The notes: generated by a model not told the origin, from the letters alone. DNA of 64,000 nucleotides from CAVVFX01 sp963747535 (GCA_963747535.1 CAVVFX010000017.1:372001-436000), one strand, 5' to 3'; positions 1 through 10,142 are shown, counted from the stretch's first letter. A program made the numbers and translations.

Positions 1-95
1 GCAGTTGGGTCACGATAGATGCTCCCTCTGCGCCCTCTGCATCTGCGGTTCATCATTGAACCGGACGCTGGGGTCGACCGCAGAGTTATTCTGAG

Positions 96-794
96 TTAGT
101 CCGTCAAGGGTTTTGCCGATAATTTTTTGAAGCCGGCTACATCCTTCCACTCAAGGGCGCCGGGGAGCGGGCTGCTGCGTTTCTGTTTTGAGTCCATGTA
201 GAACTTCTCGTCGTAGGGCTTTCCATCCTTCCAGCATCGGAAGATAATGCGGATCCATTTGTAGGCCAATGCCCGGACGGCGGCTGGGTGAGCTACGTCG
301 TTCTCGCGCTTGTGTTGGTAAAAGGCATTAGCCCACTCCGAATCCCGGATAGAGAGGAAGGCATACTCATGAAAAGTTTGGCGCAAGAATTTGGGACAAG
401 CCCAGCGGAAGTGAATCCACTCGTGTTTCCCGCTGGCCTCGGTGATGGGTGCGATGCCGCTGTAGCATTGCATCTCATAAGCGCTCTGGTAGCGCTCGCG
501 GCTCGACCCGAAGGCCACGATGAGACGCGGTATCATTACCGCGCCGGCCCCGGGCAGTGAGGCGAAAAGCGGGGTGTCGGGATGCACAGCGACGAGTTGC
601 TGGATCTGCTGGTCCAAGCGGTCGATGTTTTCGCATAGGGTCTTCAGCAAAGCCAGCAGTCCGAGCGCGACGGTCGCTTCGCTCAGCAATACGGCTTCGT
701 CATTGGTGACCGGGACGGCCTGGTAGATCGCGTCGATGCGCTCTGTAATACGTTTTAAGGAACGGCTGTTGTGTTGTAAGAAAAACTTTTTCAA
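96..794 (-). pseudogene. IS110-family transposase, C-terminal fragment
   Basis: The 232-residue frame matches the C-terminal Transposase_20 half of IS110-type enzymes. It shows a helix-hairpin-like segment (SLPGAGAVMIPRLI), the conserved CYSGIAP stretch holding the serine typical of this half, and a basic tail. The N-terminal DEDD (RuvC-like) half is absent: the frame opens with a TTG only two codons after an in-frame TAG, and nothing upstream restores the catalytic acidic residues. It is therefore a truncated remnant and unlikely to transpose alone. It sits about 150 bp from the left edge of a duplicated dnaE segment, so it may mark an old rearrangement. The family call is from visible motifs only. 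Confidence 0.8.
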
Positions 795-948
795 CGTGCG
801 CTAGAAAACGGAGGCATTCCTCGTATGCGGGCATTCCATGTTGGGCTAAATCATGCTGGGCTACTGCGGAGTTCCGTAATTGTTCGAAATCATTGCGAGC
901 CACCCATCTGCGACCATTACAACGCTGCTGCACGCCCCAACTTCAATC

Positions 949-2261
949 AGACTAAAATAGAAACAGCTCCCCTCCCCCAGAACGTGAGCCCAGTTTTCCG
1001 GATGTCCGACAAACCTTTCGTCCACCTGCATTGCCATACCGATTACTCGCTACTCGATGGCGCCTGCGAGATCGGCCAGTTGATGGATGTCATCGCCGAA
1101 CAGAAGATGCCCGCGGTCGCCATGACCGACCATGGCAACCTTTTCGGCGCAGTCCAGTTCTACAATACTGCCAAGTCCAAAGGCATCCATCCGGTCATCG
1201 GCTGCGAAGTCTATGTCTCGCAGCAGGGCCATAAAACCCGCAGCGATACCGATCGCTACAACCACCTGGTGCTGCTGTGCGAGTCGCAGGAGGGCTACCG
1301 CAACCTCATCAAACTGGTATCCACCAGCTTCCTCGAAGGCTTCTACTACAAGCCGCGCGTCGATAAGGACCTCCTTTCGTCGCATTCCAAAGGACTCATC
1401 GCCATGTCCGCGTGCCTGCGCGGCGACGTCAACGAAACTATCCTCGCCGACAAGTACGACGACGCGCGCCGCCTCGCCTACACCTACCAGGACATCTTCG
1501 GCAAGAACAACTTCTTCCTCGAAATACAGGACCACGGCCTCGAGCAGGATGGACGCCTGACGCCCCAGGTGAATCGCCTCTCGCACGAAACCGGCATCCC
1601 GCTCGTCGCTACCAACGACTCCCACTATCTCCGGCGCGAGGATGCTCGCGCGCACGAGATCCTGATGTGCATCCAGACCGGGAAAACCATGACCGATCCC
1701 AATCGGATGCATTGGGACCATCCGGACTTCTATCTCAAAACGCGCGACGAGATGATGAAGCTCTTCGGCGAACTCGAAGATTCACTCGACCGCACCTGGG
1801 AAATCGCGCAGCGCTGTCACGTCAGCCTCGACAAGGTCAAGGAGCCGTTCCCGAAATTTGTCGTGCCGGAGCACCACGACGTTCACAGCTATTTCGAGCA
1901 CGTCGCCCGCGAAGGCTTCGACAAACGCATCCCGCGCCTGGAAGCCATGCGCAACCGCGGCGCTCTGAAGCATGATCTTCCCGATTACCGCGAGCGGCTG
2001 GATTTCGAAATCAAGATGATCCAGCAGATGAAGTTTTCGGGCTACTTCCTCATCGTCTGGGACTTCATCCGCTATGCGAAATCGATCGGCATCCCGGTAG
2101 GTCCGGGACGCGGGTCAGCGGCCGGCAGCCTGGTCAGCTACGCCATGTCGATCACCGATATCGATCCGCTGCAATATGGTTTGCTCTTCGAGCGCTTCCT
2201 CAATCCCGAGCGCGTCAGCATGCCCGATATCGACATCGACTTCTGCATGAATCGCCGCGGC
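949..2261 (+). repeat. Left copy of a 1.3-kb direct duplication (dnaE 5' part)
   Basis: This segment is colinear with about 6502-7814, starting about 50 bp upstream of the dnaE start and ending after codon 420. The two copies differ at scattered positions, mostly third codon positions, plus two one-base insertions that occur only in the right copy. The left boundary includes the non-coding stretch CTAAAATAGAAACAG; the right boundary falls just after the Pol III motif PDIDIDF. Confidence 0.93.
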
Positions 2262-2291
2262 TCGCAGTGTGAAAGGGCGAGAATTGGATAG
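1002..2291 (+). pseudogene. dnaE: Truncated 5' copy of DNA polymerase III alpha subunit
   Basis: From the ATG at 1002 the frame encodes 429 residues: an intact PHP domain (HLHCHTDYSLLDGA at residues 7-20) and the first part of the polymerase palm, ending just after PDIDIDFCMNRRG, which carries two of the three catalytic aspartates. Similarity then stops abruptly and a nine-residue unrelated tail leads to TAG. The fingers, third aspartate, tandem HhH and OB domains are missing, so it cannot be a polymerase. The frame is undamaged through the whole duplicated part, unlike the full-length copy at 6553. Expression of a PHP-only product is possible but unsupported. An upstream in-frame start at 825 is unlikely because the ATG at 1002 matches the other copy. 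Confidence 0.9.
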
Positions 2292-2297
2292 TCTCCC

Positions 2298-3089
2298 ATG
2301 GCCCAGGATTACGACGTCTCGTTGAAACTGCTCTTTCGCTATTCGAAAGGGCTCATCGCCCACGCCTTGTTCGGAGACGCCGGCGTGACCGAGTGGCTCA
2401 ACGTCGAGCAACCCCGCGTCAATAACCCGCGCGCCGACCTCCTCGCCCGCTGTGGCGACGGCAAACTGCGGCATGTCGAGATTGAAACCAGTAACGACCA
2501 GGGTATGGCGCGGCGCAAGGCCGAATATTACCTGGGGTTCTGGCGGCTTCTCGACGAACACGTGGAACAGGTTCTCTTGTTTGCCAGCCAGCGCTCGCTG
2601 ACCATGAGCCCGGTCTTCGAAACACCAACCATGCGCTTCGAGTTCCGCATCCTGGATCTGAAGACCTGGGACGGGGAATCGCTGTTGGCGAGTGAAGATT
2701 GGGGCGATAACGTTTTGGCGTTGCTGACGGCCGCGGAACAGGAACGGGTGCTGCAGCGGGTGGAAGCGCAGATTCGCAAACTGGAAGGAGAAGAACAGCA
2801 GAACGCGGCAAGCTTATTCGTGATCATTTCAGGGATAATGGGGATAGAAGAGACCGTCGTCAGGAGAGTCCATATGATCGACATCATGGAGAATAAGGTT
2901 CTCGGGCCGGCCATCCGCCAGGGAATCGAGCAGGGCAAGACGCAGTTACTGTCCCAGCAGCTTACCACGAGGTTCGGACCGCTTCCCACTCATGCAGTGG
3001 AGCGGCTGCATCGGGCGTCGGAATCCGAGTTATCGAGTTGGGCCGATCGTGTGCTCACCGCCCGCACCCTCGACGACGTTTTCGGCTAA
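2298..3089 (+). CDS. Rpn family recombination-promoting nuclease / putative transposase
   Basis: 263 residues. The N-terminal half resembles the PD-(D/E)XK nuclease domain of the Rpn (YhgA-like) family: PRADLLARCGDGKLRHVEIE supplies the spaced acidic residues (D in ADLL, E-x-E in VEIE), followed by a helix and a conserved YYLGFW-type segment. The C-terminal 60 residues (LLSQQLTTRFGPLP, then LDDVF) match the DUF4351-like tail common in these proteins. Known members stimulate RecA-independent recombination in E. coli. The gene begins 36 bp after the point where the truncated dnaE copy loses similarity, so it lies at a rearrangement junction. The ATG at 2298 gives a full-length product. Confidence 0.8.
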   Translation: MAQDYDVSLKLLFRYSKGLIAHALFGDAGVTEWLNVEQPRVNNPRADLLARCGDGKLRHVEIETSNDQGMARRKAEYYLGFWRLLDEHVEQVLLFASQRSLTMSPVFETPTMRFEFRILDLKTWDGESLLASEDWGDNVLALLTAAEQERVLQRVEAQIRKLEGEEQQNAASLFVIISGIMGIEETVVRRVHMIDIMENKVLGPAIRQGIEQGKTQLLSQQLTTRFGPLPTHAVERLHRASESELSSWADRVLTARTLDDVFG

Positions 3090-3255
3090 CCTGTCCGGCG
3101 TCGCCGGCGCAAGGCGGGAACTACCAAGGGTTTCGGCGGCTCCCCGACGGACACGTGGAAAGAGGAAACTGAGGTTTTGCAAGATTCCATCTTATACTTA
3201 TGTTCGCTCTTGGCGGTAAAATTATTACGTACTACAATTCATCGGGCTAGAGATT

Positions 3256-3513
3256 ATGGTTAACAGACCAAGCAAAGAGCAGCGGTACGAAACCGTCACC
3301 AAATACGCCAAGGATCACGGCCTGGATCTGAACGAAAGCTGGAAGGTTTGGACTCTCGACGGCCCAGAGCCGGTGCTATGTTTCAGGGACCCAGACACAG
3401 CCCGAAGGTGGTCCGTGAAGCACGAAAACCTGCAAACCCTTCTAGTCACCGGCCCGGGCGGGCGCTATCGCGCGGTGCGACAACGAGCCGTACGTATTGG
3501 CCAGGTGGGATAG
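3256..3513 (+). CDS. Small hypothetical protein
   Basis: 85 residues, charged, with no signal peptide or membrane segment. It contains a tryptophan-rich middle (ESWKVWTLDGPEPVLCF) and a basic C-terminus. I recognise no family. The ATG at 3256 follows a weak purine run. It lies alone between the Rpn-type gene and the convergent Sel1 gene, in a block inserted between the two dnaE copies. Codon use looks like real coding sequence, but the evidence is moderate. Confidence 0.45.
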   Translation: MVNRPSKEQRYETVTKYAKDHGLDLNESWKVWTLDGPEPVLCFRDPDTARRWSVKHENLQTLLVTGPGGRYRAVRQRAVRIGQVG

Positions 3514-3565
3514 CCGCTAAAGATCATTTGGCGTGAGCGGAATTCTGCCCATGAGTGCCAGCATG

Positions 3566-4954
3566 TCACCATACCTGACCCATGACCCGAGCCCTGTTAT
3601 TCACGGCGGCAACCTTCGGCTTCCACACCCGTGCCAGTCGTTCGGCCTCGGCGACCTGCCGAGGAGTCATCCTGGCGGCAACTGCATCAAAACATCGTGG
3701 TTCTTTTTCATCGAATCCGCCGCCGCTAAGCTCATCCACATGTACGCCTGCAGGGGGTCCTGCGGGACGCCTTGGCCGTCCCTGCACATCAAGCCGAGGT
3801 TGAATTGAGCGCGCCCCGTTCCCCCGCTCGGCGGCTTTGCGGTACCAGCGGCCAGCCTCGGCATAGTCCTGGTCCACCCCTTGGCCGTCATAGTACATAC
3901 TACCCAGTTCGAGCTGGGCGAGGACCTCTCCCTGTTCGGCAGCCTTCAGGGACCAGCGGGCGGCCTCGGCGTAGTCCTGATCCAGAAGCTGACCGCGGGA
4001 GTAGACGAAGGCGAGGACAAGCTGATAGTGAGCGCTACCCCGCTCCGCCGCCTTGCGATACCAGCGAACACATTCGGCGTGGTCCAGATCGGGGATGCCT
4101 TTCCCGTACCAGTCAGCACAGCTAAGCCTAACCAAAGCCGGAACGCATCCCTGGTCGGCAGCCATGCGGTACCAGCGATCGGCCTCGACGTAGTCCTGCG
4201 CCACACCTAAACCTCTCTCGTAAAGATGCCCAAGGCGGCACTGGGCCACGTCATGTCTCAGATCAGCCGCCTTTCGGCAAATAACAACAACTTCAGCGCA
4301 ATCCTCGAACCGATTCTCTATGGGTAAGGCGGGTCCGCTCCTGAGATACGGGTGGCGCTTCGCTTCCTGCGTTAATCCACTCCATGCAATATCAGCGGCG
4401 CTGCTGTACCAACGAAGGGCTTCGGCAAGGTCCCGTTCAACTCCCTCCCCTCTCTCATACATGCCGCCGAGGTAGAAATGGGCTCTAAAGTGACCCTGGT
4501 CAGCCGCCTCGCGGAACAAACGGGCGGCCGCAGCATAGCTCTGCTGCACCCCTCGGCCTTCGACGTACATGACACCAAGGTTGAACCCGGCTTCGGCGTC
4601 CTCGTCGGCGGCCCTCTGGTACCAGCGGGCGTAGGGCTCGGCTTTGGCGTCACCCTGGTCGGCAGCCCTGCGGAACCAGCGGGCCGCCTCGGCATAGTTC
4701 TGCCGCCCCGCTCGGCCCTCGCCATACATGAGGCCAAGGTTGAACTGGGCGTCCGCGTCCCCCGCCTCCGCGCGCCGACGAATTTCTGACAGGTCGTCCG
4801 TTGGCTGCGCTGCCGGCGGCACCGCGAGAACGGTCACCTCTCTAAGGCCCCGAGCGATGAGGCCGGATCGCGCCTTCGAAAGGCTCAGCGACGAATCGCC
4901 GTCCTTTGGCCTGACCTGAAGCTGGGATTCATCACTCACGTTGGCTTGTCCCAT
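3566..4954 (-). CDS. Sel1-like repeat protein (TPR-like solenoid)
   Basis: 462 residues made of about nine Sel1 repeats of roughly 36 residues; recurring signatures are AQFNLGLMYGEGRG, YAEAARWFRRAADQG and similar. Such solenoids mediate protein-protein contacts. The last complete repeat is out of frame: between about 3830 and 3690 the sequence reads as nonsense (SIQPRLDVQG), while the -1 frame reads a good repeat (AQFNLGLMCRDGQGVPQDP). The original frame then resumes with the usual Sel1 C-terminus (ARMTPRQVAEAERLARVWKP). Two compensating one-base changes explain this. The 5' end overlaps the J-domain gene by 19 bp, suggesting co-translation. There is no clear signal peptide. The partner is unknown. 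Confidence 0.8.
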   Translation of the reverse strand: MGQANVSDESQLQVRPKDGDSSLSLSKARSGLIARGLREVTVLAVPPAAQPTDDLSEIRRRAEAGDADAQFNLGLMYGEGRAGRQNYAEAARWFRRAADQGDAKAEPYARWYQRAADEDAEAGFNLGVMYVEGRGVQQSYAAAARLFREAADQGHFRAHFYLGGMYERGEGVERDLAEALRWYSSAADIAWSGLTQEAKRHPYLRSGPALPIENRFEDCAEVVVICRKAADLRHDVAQCRLGHLYERGLGVAQDYVEADRWYRMAADQGCVPALVRLSCADWYGKGIPDLDHAECVRWYRKAAERGSAHYQLVLAFVYSRGQLLDQDYAEAARWSLKAAEQGEVLAQLELGSMYYDGQGVDQDYAEAGRWYRKAAERGNGARSIQPRLDVQGRPRRPAGPPAGVHVDELSGGGFDEKEPRCFDAVAARMTPRQVAEAERLARVWKPKVAAVNNRARVMGQVW

Positions 4955-5711
4955 TTGGCGAGGGTATCGTGGTCCTGGCCGGCCCGCTCAATCTGTTCCC
5001 GAACTGCAGCCGCCAACTCGGCCAGCAAGTCCCGGCCCTCCCGCTCGAATTCTTCGGCCTGTCTCTTAAGTTGGGCGATCTCACCTTGGCGCAGGGCCGC
5101 CAGTTCCTGCTCAATAGCCGACACACGGTCTCTTGCCTGGCTGATCTGCCGGATGATGCGGATCAACTCGGAACCGATTCCATCGCCGCACACCGCGTCA
5201 GTGTCATCCTGGTACTCGTTCAGAATGCGCTGGAGGGCCTCGGCGTCGCCGGCCCCGTAAGCCCGGTTAGCTTCGGCCATGAATCCGGTCGGCGCTCCCG
5301 GTCGGCGGGGTCCTTGGCGAAGTCGGGATGAATGCGTCTCGCCACCTCCCTGAAAATCCTCTTGAGTTCTGGCGACGGGACGAAATCGCGGGTCTCAGAC
5401 GCCGTGCCGTGAGCGTCCTCGTAAGCCTGGCGCGCCTGTTCACGTGCCTCCTCGGCCTGTGTCTTCGAGGCGGCAGAAGGATCAAGCTGGGCTTGCAACT
5501 CGGAAATTTTGGCCTTCCACTCATCCAGTTCAGCGTAGAGCGCGCCCACCTGCCGCAGATAGCGACCCTCAAAAGCCGCAATCTGGCTGCGAAGGTCGAC
5601 AAGCTCAACCTCACGCTCCGCCAGTACCGCGCGAATGGCAGCTAACTCCTCGCGTTTGCGACGGATCTCCTCTTCCTCTGGCTTCAGCCGCCGGATGATC
5701 CGGCCTGACAT
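4936..5711 (-). pseudogene. J-domain (DnaJ-like) coiled-coil protein, frameshifted
   Basis: Two frames together make one protein. The first (5711 to about 5290) is a long charged coiled coil followed by the start of a J domain with the diagnostic HPD (IFREVARRIHPDFAKDPADR). The second frame resumes at about 5283 with the rest of the J domain (MAEANRAYGAGDAEALQRIL) and another coiled coil ending at 4936. The total of 776 bp is not a multiple of three, and one added base near 5285-5295 restores a continuous product of about 258 residues. J domains recruit Hsp70. This could be a real lesion or a sequence error. The downstream Sel1 gene overlaps its 3' end. Confidence 0.72.
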
Positions 5712-5842
5712 TGTCGAGTAATTCTAAGATAACGCCAAACGCCCCCGCGAGCCTGTCGCGACTCTGAGAAAAGCTCGAACCAAGAAAAAAATCGCGAGGC
5801 CTCTTGCAATCCGGTCGCGTTTCCAGTAATGATCGTTGCGTC

Positions 5843-6088
5843 ATGAAAACTGTAACGATAAGTAGGACCGGTCGCGGCAGGGTGAATTGCTCCGCGAGAC
5901 TCGGGAAGCAGGAAACAGACGGCTCATTCTCCGTGGAACTGACGCCGCCAGACCTTTATTCCGAAGTATTCTTCTCCCCGGACATGCCGGAAGTGAATAT
6001 GGACGAGGGCGGCACACTATACCGCCTCAGGCGGACGGACCCGGTAAAATACTTCTTCATTGCCCGCCCCTCGAACGAACGCCTATGA
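5843..6088 (+). CDS. Small hypothetical protein
   Basis: 81 residues from the ATG at 5843 (an in-frame ATG at 5804 would add 13 residues). Acidic and rich in beta-prone residues (GSFSVELTPPDLYSEVFFSPD). No family recognised, no signal peptide and no membrane segment. It stands alone and divergent from the J-domain gene, in the block between the two dnaE copies. Confidence 0.4.
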   Translation: MKTVTISRTGRGRVNCSARLGKQETDGSFSVELTPPDLYSEVFFSPDMPEVNMDEGGTLYRLRRTDPVKYFFIARPSNERL

Positions 6089-6501
6089 TATTACCGGTTC
6101 CATAGCCGAAAGCCAAAACTCTCTTGCAACCGAAGCCCACCCCGGCGCGTTCGTCGTCACAACCACTTTCCCACTTCCCGCCACATAAAACAAACCACTT
6201 ATCCCCACTCCGCGAAATTCCCCAACACCGCGCATGCTATCAAGGAATTAGCAGGCCATTCGTATGTCCAAAAACGCGGCTCCCCAACTCGACCACGGCA
6301 CCCAAGAGGATGCACTCCTGCGCTCGCTCGATATTCGTCTCCGAAATTCAGGTCCAAAAACATTTTTTTCACGAACGAAGCCACTTAAATTCTTATAAAT
6401 AAACATCTCCCTCGCGATCAACCGCCTGCCAGCCGCCAACCAGAGAACAATCGGCGAACACCTCCTTTCCCCGCGCCGTTACACATCCCCACCGCAACCG
6501 T
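6089..6501 (+). other. Intergenic region upstream of full-length dnaE
   Basis: No convincing gene. It is AC-rich on this strand. It contains the 17-mer CACGAACGAAGCCACTT (6370-6386), which also occurs upstream of pilB at 41807-41823. An AT-rich patch follows (AATTCTTATAAATAAAC), a possible promoter for dnaE. The duplicated segment begins at its right end. Confidence 0.5.
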
Positions 6502-7814
6502 TCTAAAATAGAAACAGCTCCCCTCCCCCAGAACGTGAGCCCAGTTTTCCGGATGTCCGACAAACCTTTCGTCCACCTGCATTGCCATACCGATTACTCG
6601 CTGCTCGACGGCGCCTGCGAAATCGGCCAGTTGATGGATGTCGTCGCCGAACAGAAGATGCCCGCCGTCGCCATGACCGACCACGGCAACCTTTTCGGCG
6701 CGGTCCAGTTCTACAACACCGCCAAAGCCAAAGGCATCCATCCGGTCATCGGCTGCGAAGTCTACGTCTCGCAGCAGGGCCACAAGACACGCAGCGATAC
6801 CGATCGCTACAACCACCTGGTGCTGCTGTGCGAGAACGCAGGAGGGCTATCGCAACCTCATCAAACTGGTCTCCACCAGCTTCCTCGAAGGCTTCTACTA
6901 CAAGCCGCGCGTCGATAAGGACCTGCTCGCGTCGCATTCCAAAGGACTCATCGCCATGTCCGCCTGCCTGCGCGGCGACGTCAACGAAACCATCCTCGCC
7001 GACAAGTACGACGACGCCCGCCGCCTCGCCTACACCTACCAGGACATCTTCGGCAAGAACAACTTCTTCCTCGAAATTCAGGACCACGGCCTCGAGCAGG
7101 ATAGACGCCTGACGCCCCAGGTGAATCGCCTCTCGCACGAAACCGGCATCCCGCTCGTCGCCACCAACGACTCCCACTATCTCCGCCGCGAGGACGCCCG
7201 CGCGCACGAGATCCTGATGTGCATCCAGACCGGGAAAACCATGACCGATCCCAACCGCATGCATTGGGACCATCCGGACTTCTATCTCAAAACGCGCGAC
7301 GAGATGATGAAGCTCTTCGGCGAACTCGAAGATGTCGCTCGACCGCACCTGGGAAATCGCGCAGCGCTGTCACGTCAGCCTCGACAAGGTCAAGGAGCCG
7401 TTCCCGAAATTTGTCGTGCCGGAGCACCACGACGTTCACAGCTATTTCGAGCACGTCGCCCGCGAAGGCTTCGACAAGCGCCTCCCGCGCCTGGAAGCCA
7501 TGCGCAACCGGGGCGCTCTGAAGCACGATCTTCCCGATTACCGCGAGCGGCTGGATTTCGAAATCAAGATGATCCAGCAGATGAAGTTCTCCGGCTACTT
7601 CCTCATCGTCTGGGACTTCATCCGCTACGCGAAATCGATCGGCATTCCGGTAGGTCCGGGACGCGGGTCCGCGGCCGGCAGCCTGGTCAGCTACGCCATG
7701 TCGATCACCGATATCGATCCGCTGCAATACGGTTTGCTCTTCGAGCGCTTCCTCAATCCCGAGCGCGTCAGCATGCCCGATATCGACATCGATTTCTGCA
7801 TGAACCGCCGCGGC
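6502..7814 (+). repeat. Right copy of the 1.3-kb dnaE direct duplication
   Basis: Counterpart of 949-2261, offset 5551 bp at the start codon and 5553 bp at the end because of two extra bases (near 6835 and 7333). Differences between copies are mainly synonymous (for example CTA/CTG, GAT/GAC, GAG/GAA within the first 30 codons), with a few conservative replacements such as I/V and S/A. Confidence 0.93.
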
Positions 7815-10006
7815 GAGGTCATCCAGTACGTCACCGAGAAATACGGGCGCGAGCAGGTCGCGCAGATCATCACGTTCAACACTCTGGGCACCCGCGCCGC
7901 CATCAAGGACGTGGGCCGCGTGCTGGATGTGCCTTTTGCCGATGTCGACAAGCTCACCAAACTGGTCCCCAACGTTCTCAATATCAGCCTCGCGGACTCC
8001 ATCAAAGCCGAGCCGGGATTCAACGAACTGGCCAAGGCCGATCCGCGCGTCGACGATATTCTGAAAGTCGCCCTGCGGCTCGAAGGTCTGGCGCGCAACT
8101 GCTCCATTCACGCCGCAGGCGTCGTCATTTCGCCGGAACCGCTGAAAAATCTGGTCCCGCTGTACAAGACCAGCAAAGACGAAATTGTCACGCAGTACGA
8201 CATGAAGGGCCTGGATAAGCTGGCCCTGCTCAAGATGGACTTCCTTGGGCTCACCACCCTGACCCTGATTCACGACGCGGTGAACCTGATCGAGAAGCGG
8301 CATGGCGTCAGGCTGGTGCTCGAGGATCTTCCGCTCGACGATCCCAAGAGTTACGAAGTCTTCTGCAAGGGTTTCACCAGCGGCGTGTTCCAGTTCGAAT
8401 CGCCGGGCATGCGCGACATTCTTCGCCGCTACCAGCCCAGCCGCATCGAGGACCTCACGGCGCTGAACGCGCTCTACCGCCCCGGTCCGATTCAGGGCGG
8501 CATGCTCGACGACTTCATCGAGCGCAAGCAGGGCCGCAAGAACATCCAGTACGATCTGCCGGAACTCAAAGCGGTGCTCGAAGAGACTTACGGCGTCATC
8601 CTCTACCAGGAGCAGGTGATGCAGATTTCGAGCCGCCTGGCGGGTTATTCGCTCGGCGAAGCCGATCTGCTGCGCCGCGCGATGGGCAAGAAAGATGCCG
8701 AAGAATGGCCAAGCACCGCGAACGCTTCGTCGCCGGCGCGATGGCCAAGGGTCATCCGCAAAAGAAGGTCGAAAAAATCTTCGACCTGATGGAGCAGTTC
8801 GCCGGCTACGGTTTCAATAAATCGCACTCGGCGGCCTACGCCTATCTCGCGTTCGTTACGGCGTATTTCAAAGCGCACTATCCCGTCGATTTCATGGCTG
8901 CCTTGCTGACCTCGGAAACCGGCAACGTGGCGAAGGTTGTGAAGTACATCAACGAATGCCGCGACATGGGCATTAAGGTTCTGCCGCCCGATGTCCACTT
9001 CAGCGATTGGAACTTCACGCCCGACGGCGACGCGATTCGCTTCGGGCTCGGCGCCATCAAAAACCTCGGACCCAACGCCGGCGAAGCGATTATCAAGGCG
9101 CGGAAGGAAGTCGGGAAATTTACCTCGCTTTACCAGTTCTGCGAAAAAATCGATCCCGGTCCGGTCAACAAGCGCATCGTAGAGAGCCTGATCAAGGCCG
9201 GTGCGATGGACTCCATTCGCGGCACTCGCGCCCAGAAGATGCTGGCCGTCGAGGGGGCCATGGAAGCTGGGCAGAAGGTGTGGCGCGATCTGGAGCAAGG
9301 CCAGGGCGGTTTGTTCGGCGAAGCCTTCATTCTGGATCAGCCCGAGCAGGAATTGCCCAAGGCAGCCGACTGGGGTCTGCGCGAAAAACTGCAATTCGAA
9401 AAGGAACTGCTGGGCTATTACGTCACCGGGCATCCTCTCGATCAGTACCTCGATAAGGCCAAAGAACTCTCCACCCACGACAGCACGTCGCTCGAAGGCC
9501 TTGCCAAGGGCGCCAACGTGCAGATGTGCGGCGTGATGACCGGCATTGTCCGCAAGCGCAATAAGAAGGGTGAAGCCTGGGCCATGTTCCAGCTCGAAGA
9601 TCATAGCGGCACGACCGAGTCGCTCCTTTTCGCCACTAACTTCGAACGTCTCGCGCCGCTGCTGATTGAGGACCAGGCCGTCTTTGTCCGCGCCATGGCT
9701 CTCCCTGAGGAAGGCGCCGCGACCAAGATTTCCATCCAGGAAATGGTGACACTCGAGAAGGCTCACGTGCCGCTGCCTTCGCTGATTTCCATCAAAGTGC
9801 GGCTCGGCAAAGAGGAACGCGCGCAGGCGTTGCAGAAGCTCTTTGAACGTAAACCGGGGGCGACCCAGGTCCGTCTGCGCCTCGAAGCACCGCGCGACTT
9901 CTCGGTGGTCCTGGATGTGCCGGCCAAGGTTCGCCCGGACCGCGAATTCCGCGCAGCCATCGAGCAGATCTGCGGATCGGAGACAATAGAAGTATTAGGA
10001 AACTAA
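6553..10006 (+). pseudogene. dnaE: DNA polymerase III alpha subunit, full length but with three frameshifts
   Basis: Replicative polymerase, about 1150 residues once corrected, which is normal for DnaE. Order: PHP domain (HLHCHTDYSLL), palm with PDIDIDF and GVFQFES region, fingers, tandem HhH (FVAGAMAKG through GYGFNKSHSAAYA), OB fold (LAKGANVQMCGVMTG) and a C-terminal segment. One extra base near 6835 and another near 7333 (both absent from the left copy), plus a missing A at 8704-8707 (GAAGAATGG where GAAGAAATG is expected), break the frame. All domains are otherwise well preserved. For an essential gene this means sequencing error, very recent inactivation, or another dnaE elsewhere. The start at 6553 is chosen by match to the left copy. 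Confidence 0.88.
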
Positions 10007-10018
10007 TACACTCTTGTG

Positions 10019-10060
10019 TGACAGACTTTAGTCTGTCCAATTGCAGAAGTCTGTCCAGCT
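10019..10060 (+). repeat. ACAGACT/AGTCTGT palindrome, downstream of dnaE
   Basis: GACAGACTTTAGTCTGTCC followed by a second imperfect AAGTCTGTCC arm. It is a member of the dispersed ACACAGACTTCAGTCTGTG family. Placed right after the dnaE stop, it may also help terminate transcription, though no T-run follows. Confidence 0.6.
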
Positions 10061-10142
10061 GCAAAACTGTGGTTCAGCCAATCCTGGCTGCAGCCGCCTT
10101 TGAGGCGGCTTTCTTGCATCGGCCGCCGATAAAGGTAGACAT

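Noticed and set aside
825..1001. N-terminal extension of the left dnaE copy
   Set aside because: The other copy starts at the ATG matching 1002; upstream similarity is non-coding.
7287..8303. 338-codon open frame on the minus strand opposite dnaE
   Set aside because: It is a high-GC antisense shadow; protein similarity lies on the + strand and the same shadow appears opposite the left dnaE copy (1050-1721).
8645..9766. 373-codon minus frame opposite the 3' half of dnaE
   Set aside because: Shadow frame; the + strand carries the conserved HhH and OB parts of DnaE.
1002..10006. Split or trans-spliced DnaE (N half from the left copy, C part from the right)
   Set aside because: No intein or splicing motifs. 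The left copy includes the palm motif that the right copy also has, so the pieces would overlap and not complement.
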